Source of the DNA: Melieria omissa
Taxonomy: Eukaryota > Arthropoda > Insecta > Diptera > Ulidiidae
Assembly: GCA_963971225.1 (NCBI GenBank)
Contig: OZ020267.1
Coordinates: forward strand, 37,981,354-38,045,353
Reading direction: 5' to 3'
DNA: 64,000 nt
A program made the position numbers and the translations under genes. The notes under the pieces are model-generated. The model had not been told where the DNA came from. It worked only from the letters and a program-made list of their open reading frames with translations, and did no database searches. This document shows positions 1-11,009 of this stretch, piece after piece (within the stretch, counting starts at the first letter, position 1; each line of letters starts with the position of its first letter).

Positions 1-162
1 CAATCAAATTTGTTTGATGTTTATATAACTTTTCAGTATGAAATGCTTACGAGTGTAGTTTTAGTCAATAAGATTCCAGCATGCTGACGAGTTGTCATCA
101 GTATCTGTGTAGGACTTGCAGCTACTGTGCAAAAGAAAAGACTTTTTAGTGCCTTGAGGCAC
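1..162. other. AT-rich sequence, nothing identified
   Basis: No open frame of note, repeat or motif is seen. It leads into the inverted repeat that starts at about 163. Confidence 0.4.
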
Positions 163-324
163 AAACACATTACTGCTTTCGCCTTGTGGTAACTCAATGG
201 GTTCTTTTGTGACCTCAATGTGCCCTTCAATAAGGGCCAGAGTTCAGGTAGATAATTTAAGTTACACATTGAGGTCAAAAAAGGACCCATTGTGATACCA
301 GAAGGCGAAAGCGGTAATGTGTTT
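163..324. repeat. Imperfect inverted repeat with about 60-bp arms
   Basis: The left arm (163-222) and right arm (265-324) are inverse copies with mismatches and a loop of about 42 bp. Both arms contain a CTTTCGCCTT-like block and a GACCTCAATGTG block in inverse orientation. A transcript or a single strand could fold into a long hairpin. The wording of the arms (acccattgtgatacc, gaaggcgaaag) resembles 3' untranslated regions of fly LINEs, so head-to-head LINE 3' fragments are a reasonable origin, but this is inference. Confidence 0.6.
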
Positions 325-780
325 TTGTTAAAGTCTTTAACTTCACCTTATGAGCCGCATAGCTTAATTGATACTCCAGAGGCGAAGTAACCTAACAAAA
401 CCTACCATTTGTAACAAGTATAATATTTGCACAAATTTAGAAAACTGAAATTAACTTCACACGTACATCGATATGTAAATTACAATATATATTTTTACAG
501 AATTATACAAAGAAAAAAAAACTTAATACTCTTTACGTTTTTCTATAATGTTGCCTACGACAACGTTCATACATTTTGTTGACTTAGTCAATCGTTTTTT
601 AATTTCAAAGTGTTTTTAAAATGAATATTATGGTTTCCAAAAGAACTTAGTAACTAATTTAACGATCAGACACATTCATGCCAGGTGAAGCCTGTTGTGT
701 TTATGAAAAGTTGAAGGGAGTCCCACATCAGTTGGAAAGTCATTCCTTGTTGAACCATTTTGACCAAAAACAATCATACC
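325..780. other. AT-rich sequence, no gene seen
   Basis: Low-complexity AT-rich DNA with only short chance open frames. A 70-codon frame starting at 678 runs into the hAT-like MITE and has no recognisable motif. Confidence 0.4.
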
Positions 781-920
781 CAGGATTTCATTTTTGGTGT
801 TTTACCCACAAAATTTACTATCAAAACCAGTTGAAACCATATTTTGCAACTAAAATGTTTGCAAGATACAAACATTTGGAAGGGATTTGAACCCCAAAAC
901 CCGACTTTCGTGCGCCACTG
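781..920. mobile_element. Degenerate hAT-like MITE copy
   Basis: The right end reads GTGCGCCACTG (910-920), matching the termini of the better copies at 29,289 and 32,193. The internal text (ttgaaaccatattt, aaatgtttgcaaga) is shared with the copies at 6,448, 32,193 and 39,395. Possible degraded 8-bp target duplications are 773-780 (atcatacc) and 921-928 (attacacc), 6 of 8 matching. The left terminus is poorly preserved, so that boundary is tentative. Confidence 0.45.
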
Positions 921-1079
921 ATTACACCGTGCGACAAAAAAAAATCACACCGGAAAAAATCCATATGGGCATGAAACTAGAGACCAAACATAGTAATACT
1001 GCGTACTCAACTTTTCATTTCTACAACCTTTGTCCTTTTAAATGATGAAAATTTTTACGGGGATAAAAGATTAAAAATA
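921..1079. repeat. Dispersed repeat A, left part, interrupted copy
   Basis: This stretch contains acaccgtgcga followed by gaaactagaga. It matches 59,890-60,060 in the same order. The copy continues at about 1,690-1,910, where atcaaatgaaagaggaaa matches 60,107-60,125, so the TIR element at 1,080-1,677 has inserted into it. The class of the repeat is unknown. Confidence 0.55.
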
Positions 1080-1677
1080 TAGGGTGTTTTTTTTAGAGGT
1101 ATAGAACTTCGAAATGAAATAAAACACAAGAAAATCGTTTTAATGTCCATCAATTTGGCTTTATTGGAAGGATAATTTTATGCCATTAATGTTTAAATAT
1201 GATTTCGGGCATGTGGCCGCCGCGGCTGGCTCGAATAAAGCCAATTCTACAGGTCCAATTTTTAAAGTTGATGGAGAAAGCTCCAATTGCTGTGCACGGT
1301 GGCGAATCGATTCTTTCGGGTCCTCTTCAGCATTTTGCTCTACAGCGGCAATTGTTTCTTCGGTGCGCACTGTTCGACGTCTCTGCGGATGCGTATTATC
1401 ACATAGAGTAAACGTAGTGCGAAAACGACCCATGGTTAACCGAATTAATTGCTCTGATGGACCATAAAATGGACGGAGCTTGCGGTAAACTTCGCGAACT
1501 GAACCATTATTTTCGAAATAAATGTGCACGATTTGCAAGCGTTGTTCTTTTGTCAACCTGTTCATTATGAAATGGCAAACCAAACTGAACATAAATAACA
1601 TTAGAGTTTCCAGATTTGGCCACAAAATGCCAGTTTTATCTCTATTCGAAAAACAAACCTCTAAAAAAAACACCCTA
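1080..1677 (-). mobile_element. Internally deleted IS630/Tc1/mariner-type element with perfect 20-bp terminal inverted repeats
   Basis: The ends are exact inverse copies: 1,081-1,100 begins AGGGTGTTTTTTTTAGAGGT and 1,657-1,676 is its reverse complement. The flanks are TA-rich (TATA on both sides), as expected for TA-targeting elements. On the minus strand an open frame from 1,563 down to about 1,240 encodes a helix-turn-helix-like transposase start (MNRLTKEQRLQIVHIYFE) of about 115 residues. It then joins sequence just before the right-hand end where another frame reads RGGHMPEIIFKH, the usual kind of C-terminal ending in these transposases. The DDE catalytic core is missing, so the copy must be non-autonomous. 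Autonomous members should be about 1.2-1.4 kb. Confidence 0.8.
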
Positions 1678-1924
1678 TATATAAAAAATACTTAACCTCG
1701 TTGGAAAATGTCGATATGTTTATCAAATGAAAGAGGAAAAGCTCAAGAATTTAAATAAGGTTGATTTTTTATCTATTTGTAAAAAAAGGATATGAAAAAT
1801 GTCCTTTCAAAATTGTAATCCTTTATGTCCTAGAACATTTCTATAGAATGTTTTTGAAAAGTAAAATGTCAAAACCCGAAATCTCCTTGATCACGTGTCA
1901 TAGTTACTAAAATTTTTGTATATC
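1678..1924. repeat. Dispersed repeat A, right part, interrupted copy
   Basis: Continuation of the repeat begun at 921. The phrase tatcaaatgaaagaggaaa is shared with the 60.1-kb copy. The RTE-like LINE has inserted at its right-hand end (target duplication starting at 1,925). Confidence 0.5.
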
Positions 1925-1937
1925 ATTAAAATTGCAG
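1925..1937. repeat. 13-bp target-site duplication, left copy (RTE-like LINE)
   Basis: ATTAAAATTGCAG is repeated exactly at 3,414-3,426 on the other side of the LINE, so the insertion boundaries are defined to the base. Confidence 0.9.
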
Positions 1938-3382
1938 CCCAGCCATGACGAGGTCCGGGTCGCTATCCAGCGACTCAAGAACAACAAAGCTGCAGGGCCG
2001 GATGGGCTACCAGCTGAATTGTTCAAGGCCGGCGGCGGTGAGCTGATTGGGTGCATGCATCAGCTCATTTGCAAAATATGGCTGGAGGAACGAATGCCCA
2101 ACGATTGGAACCTCAGTGCCCTTTGTCCTGTGCTGAAGAAAGGCGACCCAACAATATGCGCCAACTACAGGGGTATCAGCCTACTTCCCATTGCATACAA
2201 GGTCCTGACGAGCGTATTATGTGAAAGACTAAAGCCACTCGCCAAGGCGCTGATTGGACCTTATCAGTGCGGCTATAGACCTGGTAAGTCCACCATCGAC
2301 CAGATATTCACTCTACGCCAAATCCTGGAGAAGACCCATGAGAACCAAATCGATACACACCATCTCTTCATCGAGTACAAGGCAGCATTCGATAGCCCGA
2401 TAAGGGATCGCCTATATGCCGCATTGTCTGATCTTGGTATCCCTGCAAAGCTCGTTAGACTTTGCAGAGCGACGTTGAGCAATACGCGCAGCTCCGTCAA
2501 GGTTGGAAGTGACCTCTCCGACCCCTTTGATACCGTTCGAGGTTTCAGACAGGGCGATCCTTTTCAATTTTCAACAAAAGTGTCCAGCTCCTTGCTTACG
2601 CTGATGATATTGATGTCATCGGACGTAACAAGCGAGATGTCACCGCTGCCTTTGCGGCTATCGAAAGAGAATCTGCCAAAATGGGTCTGGTGGTAAATGA
2701 GGGCAAGACGAAGTATATGCTGTCTACACGCAGGGACTCGCAGCGGCTAGGGTCTCACGTCGAGGCCGACAGGTATGCTTTTGAAGTTGTCAAGGAATTC
2801 GTCTACCTTGGCACCGCCATCAACAGCAGCAATGATGTCAGTCTGGAGATAAAGCGAAGGATAACTCTTGCCAACAGGTGCTACTACGGTCTCGGTAGGC
2901 AATTGAGAAGTAGAGACCTCTCTCGACCGACAAAACTTTCACTCTATAGGACGCTTATCTTGCCCGTGCTCCTCTATGGCGCTGAAGCATGGACAATGAC
3001 ACGAAACGACATAGCGGCCCTTGGAGTGTTCGAGAGGAAGGTGCTTCGCAAAATCTTCGGCCCTGTTCGGGTTGGTGACGACTATCGCATACGAACCAAT
3101 AACGAGCTGTATGAGCTGTATAAGGACATGGACGTAGCGCAGCGAATTAACATCCAGCGGCTACGCTGGCTCGGTCATGTCTGCCGCATGGACGACGAAG
3201 CTCCGGCGAAAAAGGTATTCGATGCGATGGTTGGAGGTCGACGGCGAAGAGGGAGGCCGTGTCTCCGGTGGAAGGACCAAGTGGAAGAGGCCTTGGTATC
3301 TCTTGGTGTGACCTACTGGAGAAGGCGCGCGCGAAGCAGAGGCGCCTGGAGAGAAGTTTTGCGGCAGGCCGTAACCCGATAA
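1938..3382 (+). pseudogene. Reverse transcriptase pseudogene of the RTE-like LINE
   Basis: The first frame (up to about 2,565) carries the finger and palm part of a reverse transcriptase: AAGPDGLPAELF, NYRGISLLP, YQCGYRPGKSTIDQ, FIEYKAAFDS and FRQGDP. The motif A position that normally holds the catalytic aspartate (FxDYK) is glutamate here. Immediately after RQGDP a deletion of roughly 35 codons and a frame change occur. The second frame (about 2,570-3,382) resumes with LAYADDIDVIG (motif C) and MGLVVNEGKTKYML. It continues to the C-terminal region WLGHVCRMDDEAPAKKVFD and GRRRRGRPCLRWKD, ending with a stop at 3,380-3,382. The deletion and the D-to-E change make it inactive. Confidence 0.85.
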
Positions 3383-3413
3383 CGGGTTGTTATGGCCAGT
3401 TAAGTAAGTAAGT
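1938..3413 (+). mobile_element. 5'-truncated RTE-like non-LTR retrotransposon with TAAG tail
   Basis: Bounded by a perfect 13-bp target-site duplication. It contains the second half of a LINE polyprotein (reverse transcriptase plus C-terminal region), no endonuclease, and ends TTATGGCCAGTTAAGTAAGTA, a short run of TAAG that serves as the 3' tail. The same 3' end recurs at 47,484-47,684 (about 98% identical), inverted at 42,045, and in fragments near 49.2 kb. The placement with RTE-type elements rests on the style of the reverse transcriptase (NYRGISLLP, YQCGYRPGKSTIDQIF) and is my judgement from memory of the family. Confidence 0.85.
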
Positions 3414-3426
3414 ATTAAAATTGCAG
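3414..3426. repeat. 13-bp target-site duplication, right copy (RTE-like LINE)
   Basis: Exact repeat of 1,925-1,937, directly after the TAAG tail. Confidence 0.9.
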
Positions 3427-5867
3427 CTTTCGCCTTTTTTTAATAACTTCTGAACCAATAAAGCTAGAGTGAAACGTGGTTCTATAAACAATGTGGCAAT
3501 GAGTTCAGTCTGTCAAATTGAATGCAGTTTGTAGATAAAACCAATTAGATGATTTTGTTCAGCTGAAGCTTAGTTTTAAAGAGCTGAATGGAATTGAACT
3601 CAATAATTTATTTTCAGTTTTTCTTCACCTCTCAAAGTTCGTTTTATTGCAACACCATCAAATCGTTTTCGAAATGAGAGCCAAAGGTGCAATAGCTGAC
3701 CTTTTCGATCCGATTGAGAACGCAGCAATAAGACGGAAATTATGCCAATCTGTTTGCAAGCTTCTCCGGAGATTTCGTTTTCAATTTATTGATAAGTAGA
3801 ATTCAATTATACACGAAAAATATGCCAACTAGCCAACAGGGCGGCAGGCCACAAGCGGCTGCTTACCAAATTCTAAAATGCAAATTTAAATTCTAGAAAT
3901 TACACACACATAATACACTCACACACACTCACACACACACGCAAGCTGAAACTCACACGTGGAAGCATTTTGACATTCGAAACAGCTATTTGTACCCTTC
4001 GAAATGCAAACCAAATGCCAAAAGAAAGAGAAACTGAAATAAGAAAAAAAAAACAACAAAATGTAAAAAAAGGCTGAAATAAATAAACGCGCCGAATGGC
4101 ATTGCTGCGGCGCGTTATTCTATTACGTCGACTGCGCGGGCGAGTGTTATCTATTTAACATATTCCGTGGAATGGCTGCCAAGGGGCAGTTTTCAACTGA
4201 AATTCGTTTGGCATTTGGCTGGGCAACAACGGCGACTGCGGAACGCGGCAACATAAAACAATTTAGATTGAATTCTGTTTGCCAGTGTGGCAAGAGATAC
4301 AAATGCACACATACACACATACAAATGCATATGTGTGTGTATATCAGATCGCATGTGTGCGGCGCGATACCGCGAAGGATATTGAAGATGCGCCGGATAA
4401 GCGCCGCAAAATACCAAACTGAGCCTTCGACGATAAATGTGCCGATTTTATTGTTTTCGCTTTTTTGTATTTTGTATTTTTCCGTACAGCTTTTTGTGCA
4501 TGTCAGTGTAATTTTTTTTCACAAAACATATTTAGGGCTTTGCGCTAAATGCTAGTGGGGCCAGCGAGCATTGTGTGGAGAATACTGACGGCCATATCTG
4601 ATATTTAGCATGCAAATCGAGAATTTATAAAGCCACTGTTTGACTTAAAGGCCCAGTGGCACATCAAGCGAATATATGTGTGCATGTATGTGTGTGTGTA
4701 TGTGGTTGTGGAATGTTTTTATTGCATCGTAGGAAAAAAACGCATAATTTAACATTTTCTCTACGTTCTCTGTGGCTGGGTTTGCAACGCCTAGACCAAT
4801 AACAACAGCAACAATAAAAATATCCACACAAAAAACGTCCAAATTGTAAATGATGCAAAACTGAAGAGCAATCCACAGTCCCTAAGCCACTGTGGCGCAT
4901 GATTAATTAAACTAAACGACGCACAATGGGCCGCCAGACACCAAACAAAGCATGCAAACCATTTGAGACAGCAACGAAAGTGAGGAAAAAAATCTAAAAA
5001 AGTCAAAATAAATAAATCCGCATATTGAGCAGTTTAACAAATGAATTGACCAATCAGCGGCAACATTGGCACATACTCATTCCAGCTGTGCCACTTTTCC
5101 CTGCCCCCACAATTTTACTGTCTTATCTTCATACGTCAACGTGTTGATTTTGTTTTTGTTTGGTTTTTGTTTTTGTCACTCACGCAATACTGCCGCCAGT
5201 CATTCATTTCTTTGCGCTGCCAATGATTATGCCGCCCGTTGACCTGTCGTTTCCTCTAGTGACAGACAGCTTGTTGTTATTGTCAGCGAACGTGTCAAGC
5301 AATCGATCAACGTTTCCCTCCTATTGGCGCGAATCGTGTGAAATGTGCGTAAAACGACACAACAACAATGAAACAGCCAATGAACCACGCACAGCGCAAC
5401 AATGGCAGTCAACAATGGCAGTCAAATCGCCTATGACAAATAGTGTCGATGACAATAGAGTCAACAACTGTGAAATGTGCTCATTACGCGCGTCTGGGCG
5501 GCCCATTGAAAGTGTGGTCGCGCAAGCGCCTAAAACGCCACAACCTTTGACAATTTGAGCTGACGAATTTAGTTGCATTCAATTGAATGCGAGCAACATT
5601 TTGCTTCAAGTTGACTTAATTCTTTCTTTTTAAGAACTAAAAATTTAAAAATAATAATAAATAATATCAAGTAAAAGCTAATCAATACGGTGAAATCTAT
5701 GTATCTATCAGGAATGTAAATAATAAATGATAGGCCGAGTTGCAATGGTGTCAAATTATGTTTTGTATCCACGATATTTTTCACTTAACCGATTTTTCAG
5801 CTATGCAAAGTTTTAGCTAAACAAACTATTATTATTATTATTATTATAACCGATCTACACAAGATCG
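3427..5867. other. Transposon-poor island, no gene identified
   Basis: Mixed-composition DNA with CA/GT tracts (about 3,902-3,942, 4,308-4,345, 4,678-4,702) and a short inverted repeat around 4,310-4,343 (tacacacata / tatgtgtgtgta). GC-richer text lies at 4,090-4,270 and 5,050-5,560. Open frames of up to 132 codons (5,160-5,558) overlap on both strands and lack motifs. An ATT trinucleotide run lies at about 5,828-5,847. Intronic or intergenic, possibly regulatory, is the likeliest reading. Confidence 0.45.
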
Positions 5868-6035
5868 CAAAGACCAAATGGTTCCCAAAAGATCCCGTTT
5901 GCATCTACAGGGATCCAAACAGATAAGGGAAGGACATCGGTTTCCGAAAAATGAAGGGATTCACAATGGACCCAACAGGGTCTCCAAGTGGAAGTGCTTG
6001 CCGCACATTTGCCTTTTATAACCTAACCTAACCTT
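5868..6035 (+). mobile_element. LINE 3' untranslated remnant with CCTAA tail
   Basis: The text ggacccaacagggtct (5,968-5,983) is the same as in the 3' untranslated region of the full LINE (at about 22,883). It is followed about 37 bases later by aacctaacctaacc (6,019-6,032), the same tail. This is a decayed 3' end of a related element in plus orientation. Confidence 0.6.
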
Positions 6036-6179
6036 CTTTCAAATGTCTACAAAGATCCCATTCTATTCAAAAACCAAGTACTGGACTCACTGTGATGTCA
6101 TATGCAACTTTCCCTAAGATACGGTTACACTTAGTCAAATAACCCACCCCAGACTGAGCTTCGTGACAAAAGCCAGATG

Positions 6180-7010
6180 CACACGGTCAGCCATGAATTC
6201 TTCTGTAGGCCAAATCTTCCTGTTTATTCCATAACACAACACCAAACAAACACATTGAAGGATTTGCTGATCAATAACACCAGTGTGTGCTGCATTCTCC
6301 TATTGAGTGCTGGGCAGTGATCAAGGAGATGCGGTACGCTTTCTTCCTCTTCTGCTCATTTGCAGCTCCTAAAGTTGTCACTTGGGTTAACATCTCATCT
6401 GATGGTGTGTTTTCCGACTAACCAGTGTCCAGAGAGAGTTTTTGTGGCAGAGGTGCGCCCAGGACTCATTTTTGAGAGATTCCGAACACAACTTTTGAGC
6501 CAAATACCATTTGAAACCATATTTATCACCAACAATTTTAGTATCAGACAGATATGTGGGGGGGGGCTTGAGCCCCAAAAACACTTCTTTCTTGCGCCAG
6601 TGTGCGTTTTCTTTTGTAGGATTCACAGTTATGGATGAGGATCAATGATGCGAGTTCTGGCGCGAAATTTAAACTCCATTTAGATCATTATTTTCCTTGC
6701 CATATCATTTGTTGACAGTAACCTTCAATGTTTCAGTATGCAGGCACTCAAATTAGGTGAGTACTGTAGTGTTGTACCATCTCGTTGAGAGATCCGTAAC
6801 ACCCAGTTGGAGATTTGGTGTGGTTTATGTATTGTTGCGCAATTTGTGTGTCCCAAAAGCTAAAGACTCGCTTTCTTCTATCAGCTTCAATACTCGAACT
6901 CAATGTTCAGGTTGAGATGGCCACCTGAATGGCAATTAATTCCGCTTGACGGCAAAGAGATTTCAATTTCCAGGTTCGAGAAAAGCGAATAGAGCTTGAA
7001 GTCGTGACAA
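6180..7010 (-). pseudogene. Decayed LINE ORF2 C-terminus (RNase H and cysteine region), minus strand
   Basis: Read on the minus strand, from high to low coordinates, the frames recover RNase H pieces. QAELIAIQVA lies near 6,920-6,945. HLI-VPAY-NIEGYC (cf. WVPGH-xIEGN) is near 6,715-6,755. The C-terminal cysteine/histidine block EEEESVPHLLDHCPALNRR lies near 6,280-6,345. Many frameshifts and stops are present. A hAT-like MITE (6,448-6,602) interrupts it, and a TIR element with internal repeats (7,018-7,699) separates it from further upstream RNase H sequence. The family is the RNase H-bearing I/R1/LOA-like group. Confidence 0.65.
6448..6602. mobile_element. hAT-like MITE nested in the LINE remnant
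   Basis: The left end CAGAGGTGCGC and right end TTGCGCCAGTG resemble the CAGTGGCGCACACA termini of the 29,289 copy. The interior shares the phrases ccatttgaaaccatatttatcacc and gagccccaaaa with sister copies. No convincing 8-bp duplication remains. Confidence 0.5.
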
Positions 7011-7017
7011 CGTCTGG

Positions 7018-7699
7018 CAGTGTTGCCAGATACCTGAAATATACCAGATTCCTCTATAAATTTAAGGAATCTCCTAACACAATTTTTTAGTTTTTGTCAT
7101 TATTAACAAAGGAATTAAAAAAAATACTTGTATATATATTTTTCAGATACCGAAAAAATATTAGATTCCTCCCAAAAATTTAAAAAATCTCCTACAAGTT
7201 TTTTTAATTTTTGTCATAATAAACATAAGAATTAAACTCTTTTTTTCAGGTACCTGAAAAATACCCGAGTCCTTCCAAAAATTAAAAATATGGCCTGCAA
7301 TTTTTTGTTTGATTTTGTCTTTATAAACTTAAGAATCAAACTCATCTTGAAAAAAAACATGTACTTTAATTTCGTTTTTTTTTATTCCAGCCTTTTTATT
7401 AACAACAACGTAACAGAAACAAAACATATAAAAAATTACATCGGTATGAAATTCGCTTTTGTAAACTTTCTTCATTCATTGCAAAAAATATACACTTTGA
7501 AACATAGAATATAATTAAATTAAATTGAACACTTTAGCTTTCAATATTCAAGGCTTCAATGTTACTAATGATGTCAAATATATATCCGTCGAAACTTTTA
7601 TCTAATCTTTCTTCTAACAATTCTTCCTTCTAAAAATTCTCCTAAAATGCCAAGAATCTCCTAAATCTATGAGGAAGTCTCCTAATCTGCCAACACTAG
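7018..7699. mobile_element. TIR element with internal tandem repeats of about 105-115 bp
   Basis: The left end CAGTGTTGCCAGAT (7,018-7,031) is answered by ATCTGCCAACACTA (7,686-7,699) in inverse orientation, with weaker inverse similarity continuing inward. Inside, three degenerate direct units start near 7,027, 7,143 and 7,248. Each begins (c/t)cagataccTGAAA-like, then gattcctcc, then aatctcct, then a T-rich stretch with tttgtcat and aagaattaaa. The element lies inside the minus-strand LINE remnant: RNase H-like text is found on both sides. No clear target duplication was found. Confidence 0.45.
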
Positions 7700-9639
7700 A
7701 GTCATTTATAAACGGACTAGTTTTGACCTAAAACCTAACCTCAAATTAACATAAATTTAACTTAAGACGTTAACACACTTTCAACGAACATGAAGTACAA
7801 TTTTCGGCATAATTTTTCATTAGCAACAGCAACAACAACAACAACAATTTAAGATTTCACATAACTCCAACAACACTGCACCCCACCCCAAAAATGTCTA
7901 CCAACTTAGCATTTTAAGCGTGTCGAGCAGCTTTTTCCAATTAATTCACCTTTTTGGCTCGACGTCATTTTGGCAATTTTCAACAATAATGAACCAACAA
8001 ACAATGCAAAGTAAACATAAAATTGTATTTGTATTATTATTATTATTCGCCAATCGCTGAAGTCTACGCACCCTGCTGCCACCCAAAGCCCCGCATCGCC
8101 AATTATTGTTCACACCGCACCGTCGCGACGCGTCGTTGTGCACACCGCACGCCGGCAGCGTTTGCTTTCATGTCGCCGCTGCAATCGTGCTGAGCTTTTC
8201 TTTGCGTGCCGTGTGCGCCCACAGCCGGACACGCACACAGACGAATTTGTGGCTTTTCGTGCCACTTCCTTTCACTGTCACAGCGGCCCCCTCGCTGTTA
8301 TTGAGCACAGCACCGGCAGCGGCCACTCGTCGCCTTTTGCACTTCAGCGCGTATTTTGATTTCGAAAATCGTTAAGCCGATTTTGGCGTCTCGCCACTTG
8401 AGCACAACGGCGCGAGGACATTCACCAGCAGAGCGCTGGCGACATTAGGGACGCCTTCAAAGTCGTTTATGTCTGTGTGTGTGTGTGTGTGGCGAATGCC
8501 ACAAATTCATTTAATCATAAAAATTATATATGCGCACGCAAATATAATTAAACAACAATAACAACCACAAAGGCTAAAAAAACAAAGACACGCACGAAAA
8601 ATGTACAACCGGCACGCCATGCCGCCGGGAACGTGAGCAGTTGGCGACGCGACAGCGCTCACAGTGACCGCAAAAAATGGCCAAGCAGTGAGGTGGCAGC
8701 GCACCAAACATCAGATTTGCTGGACATCCGGTGTGGTGGGACGGTCTGAGGGCAGCAAATTTGCCGCAGTAGCAGAAGCAGCAGTAGGAGGAGATTGTCG
8801 GGTGGGGGGAGGGTTGCAAGTAGGGAGTCGAATAGAAGTAGAACTGGCAAGTGATGCTTCTTTAAGTGTGCATGCAGCGCTCGACAAATAAACACATTGC
8901 AGCGCAGGTTGAAAGTCAAACGGCCGACGTCAGCTGGCGACTCTATCGCCGTGCAGCACATTAAACCTAACACACACACACACACAAAGCCTAAACATGC
9001 GCTAAGTGGTTTTGGCTGTGCACAAACAGAACACAAACATTGAGCATACAAACATACAAACATTCATGCACACAAATGTAAAGCACGTAAATTTGAATAT
9101 ATCCGAGTATTTTAATGTGAAAACAATGGAAGTAAATAAGTTGAAACCTGTGTTGGAAGTGTTTTTGTGCCATTTGAAATATGACTTAAGAATTCTCAAG
9201 TTAATCAAATTAGGTTGACTTTTACATTTTCAAAGAGAAAATATTGCTCGATTGAGACTAGGCAGAAGTGAGAGTTCACACACACATTTAGATTTAAGTA
9301 CTTTTAAGCCAAATTAGGTGCATTCATTCATTCATTCATAGATCAACACCAAGAAATCAGTTGAAGTGTTTGAATAAAACTTGTAGTAGCCAGTATGTTC
9401 CTTGTTATGATTTTGATACCTAGACTTCTCCTTTGATATATATAGACTTCTTATATTCAAACCATTCAAACCATGGCTTGGCTTATTCAAACCATGGTGA
9501 AATGTTTTGGATCAACAAAGTTAAAGTCAATGCAATCGAGACACAGAAATTTGTGGTTCTCGCATACACACAACTCATCATATTGTTGTCTGTGCTCATT
9601 GTGTTACCACAAAGAATAAGGAGAGAGGTCCAGGGAACA
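7700..9639. other. Transposon-poor island, no gene identified
   Basis: It contains CAA repeats (7,826-7,850), an ATT run (about 8,031-8,047), and a GC-rich section 8,050-8,460. A GT tract lies at 8,473-8,491, a CA tract at 8,970-8,988 and a CATT run at 9,310-9,332. Several overlapping open frames on both strands (60-134 codons) show no motif and are probably chance products of GC-rich DNA. Confidence 0.45.
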
Positions 9640-10060
9640 GATACTACTAAACAAACTCTCTATTGGATTGTCTAGGAAATTGTAGTGGAAGTCATAACTG
9701 GACATTGCATCATTGGTTTTCAGAGAAAAAAATTGGGTCTGCTGTACAACGACTTCTACAGAAGCTTCAGTTATAAAAACTGGGAGGACACCGTCGAGTG
9801 CATCCTCTGCACATGTCCAAAACCGGAAAAAATTAGCTTTCGATACTTGGGTGAGCATTTCTTTAGCTGTTTAACAGACCTGGAGAAGATATTTTCGAAA
9901 TTTACAAATTCTTAAAAGCCTTCAGGTGGCTGTCATGAATTAGAACTCTTTAGGTGAAGTCCTTCCCCCATGTGATAACACAATGGATCACAAGACCTAA
10001 GTGATGCCACTTATCAACCTTCCTTAGGAGAGATGTGCTTCCGACAGACTCCAAGTAAAA
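9640..10060 (+). pseudogene. Decayed LINE ORF2 C-terminus, plus strand
   Basis: A 76-codon frame (9,685-9,915) reads VITGHCIIGFQRKKLGLL, then WEDTVECILCTCPKPE, then RYLGEHFF and DLEKIFSKF. This is the typical C-terminal tail of RNase H-bearing LINEs: the TGHC motif, the ETVEHxLCxCP motif, and YLG...L..I..F. The end of the frame is the natural C-terminus. The following 140 bases look like its 3' untranslated region. It is a fragment and cannot be functional alone. Confidence 0.7.
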
Positions 10061-10189
10061 ATGTTCTACTCAACCAATTTTGATTGACAAGAGTCTCAGA
10101 TTTACCTGAAAAAAGCTAATCTAATATTGCAACAAGTACATCTTTTCTCTTTTTCTGTTTGCAAGTAAGTTGTAGAGGATTGTCAACAG

Positions 10190-10620
10190 AGAGCAAAGGG
10201 AATCCTTTAGTATGAGACTCTAAAAAGTGATTAGACGATCGACGGGCTCTCTACAGACAACAACTAATACGATTCAAGCGAGCGATTTTCGGAATGGGCA
10301 ACCAGACATGAGTCATTGATCTTCCATCATAACAATGCTCGGCCGCATGTCGCACAAGTGGTCAAAACCTATCTTAGTGATACCAGATGGGAAGTTCTAA
10401 CCTACCCGCCTTACAACTCAGCCCTGTCACCATCAGACTACTCTTTGTTCCGGCCAATGCAGAACACACGGAAGTACGCTTCAGTTGAAGGTAAAACAAA
10501 TTGGCTTGATACTTTTTTGGCTTCCAAAGATAAGCAGTTTTACATATAGGTGTGGAATCCATGCATTCCTAGAAAAGTGGAAAAAAGTTATAGCGAGCGG
10601 TAGATAATACTTTAAAAAAA
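10190..10620 (+). pseudogene. Mariner transposase C-terminal remnant
   Basis: The frame 10,316-10,549 reads IFHHNNARPHVAQVVKTYL, then WEVLTYPPYNSALSPSDYSLFRPMQ, followed after a frame change by KWKKVIASGR. This is the mariner signature (HxDNARPHxA, the WEVLxHPPYSPDLAPSDYxLF block and the WxKVIxxxGxYF ending). The catalytic aspartate of the DNA motif is changed to asparagine (HHNNARPH). Upstream decayed text from 10,190 also fits mariner. No terminal inverted repeats were recognised. Confidence 0.75.
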
Positions 10621-11009
10621 TACATTTTACCAATCATACACAATGAAGTTTCAAAATCGAGAAGAAAACCTTGAAGACTTCTACTCAAAGCAATTTGATA
10701 TCTGAATCAACTTTGAACAGTTTCAGATCTACTTACTACTACTACTTTACCTGCCCACCAAAGGCGGGACATGCTTTCTTTCTCCCTTTTCTACTTAACA
10801 TATTTTGATAACTCAAAGAACTTTAGAAGAAATGTCAACTTTTTTTTATAGCAATAACATCTTTCCGGGTTTCAATTTAATGCTCTCCAGGCCACAAAGG
10901 CAACAAAACCCATAAGTTTTCCAAATGCTTTTAAAACTAGAATGACCCAACGATCTACATTTTTTTAAATAGAATTGTGTTATGAAATCATGTGACAAAA
11001 TATCGATTG
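10621..11009. other. AT-rich sequence, nothing identified
   Basis: A short CTA-type run (10,732-10,746) is the only regularity noticed. Confidence 0.4.

Noticed and set aside
1180..1467. Plus-strand frames over the TIR element at 1,080-1,677
   Set aside because: Shadows of the transposase remnant on the minus strand.
8106..9063. GC-rich overlapping frames as a small gene
   Set aside because: Frames on both strands overlap heavily, contain simple-repeat products and have no motif or splice pattern.
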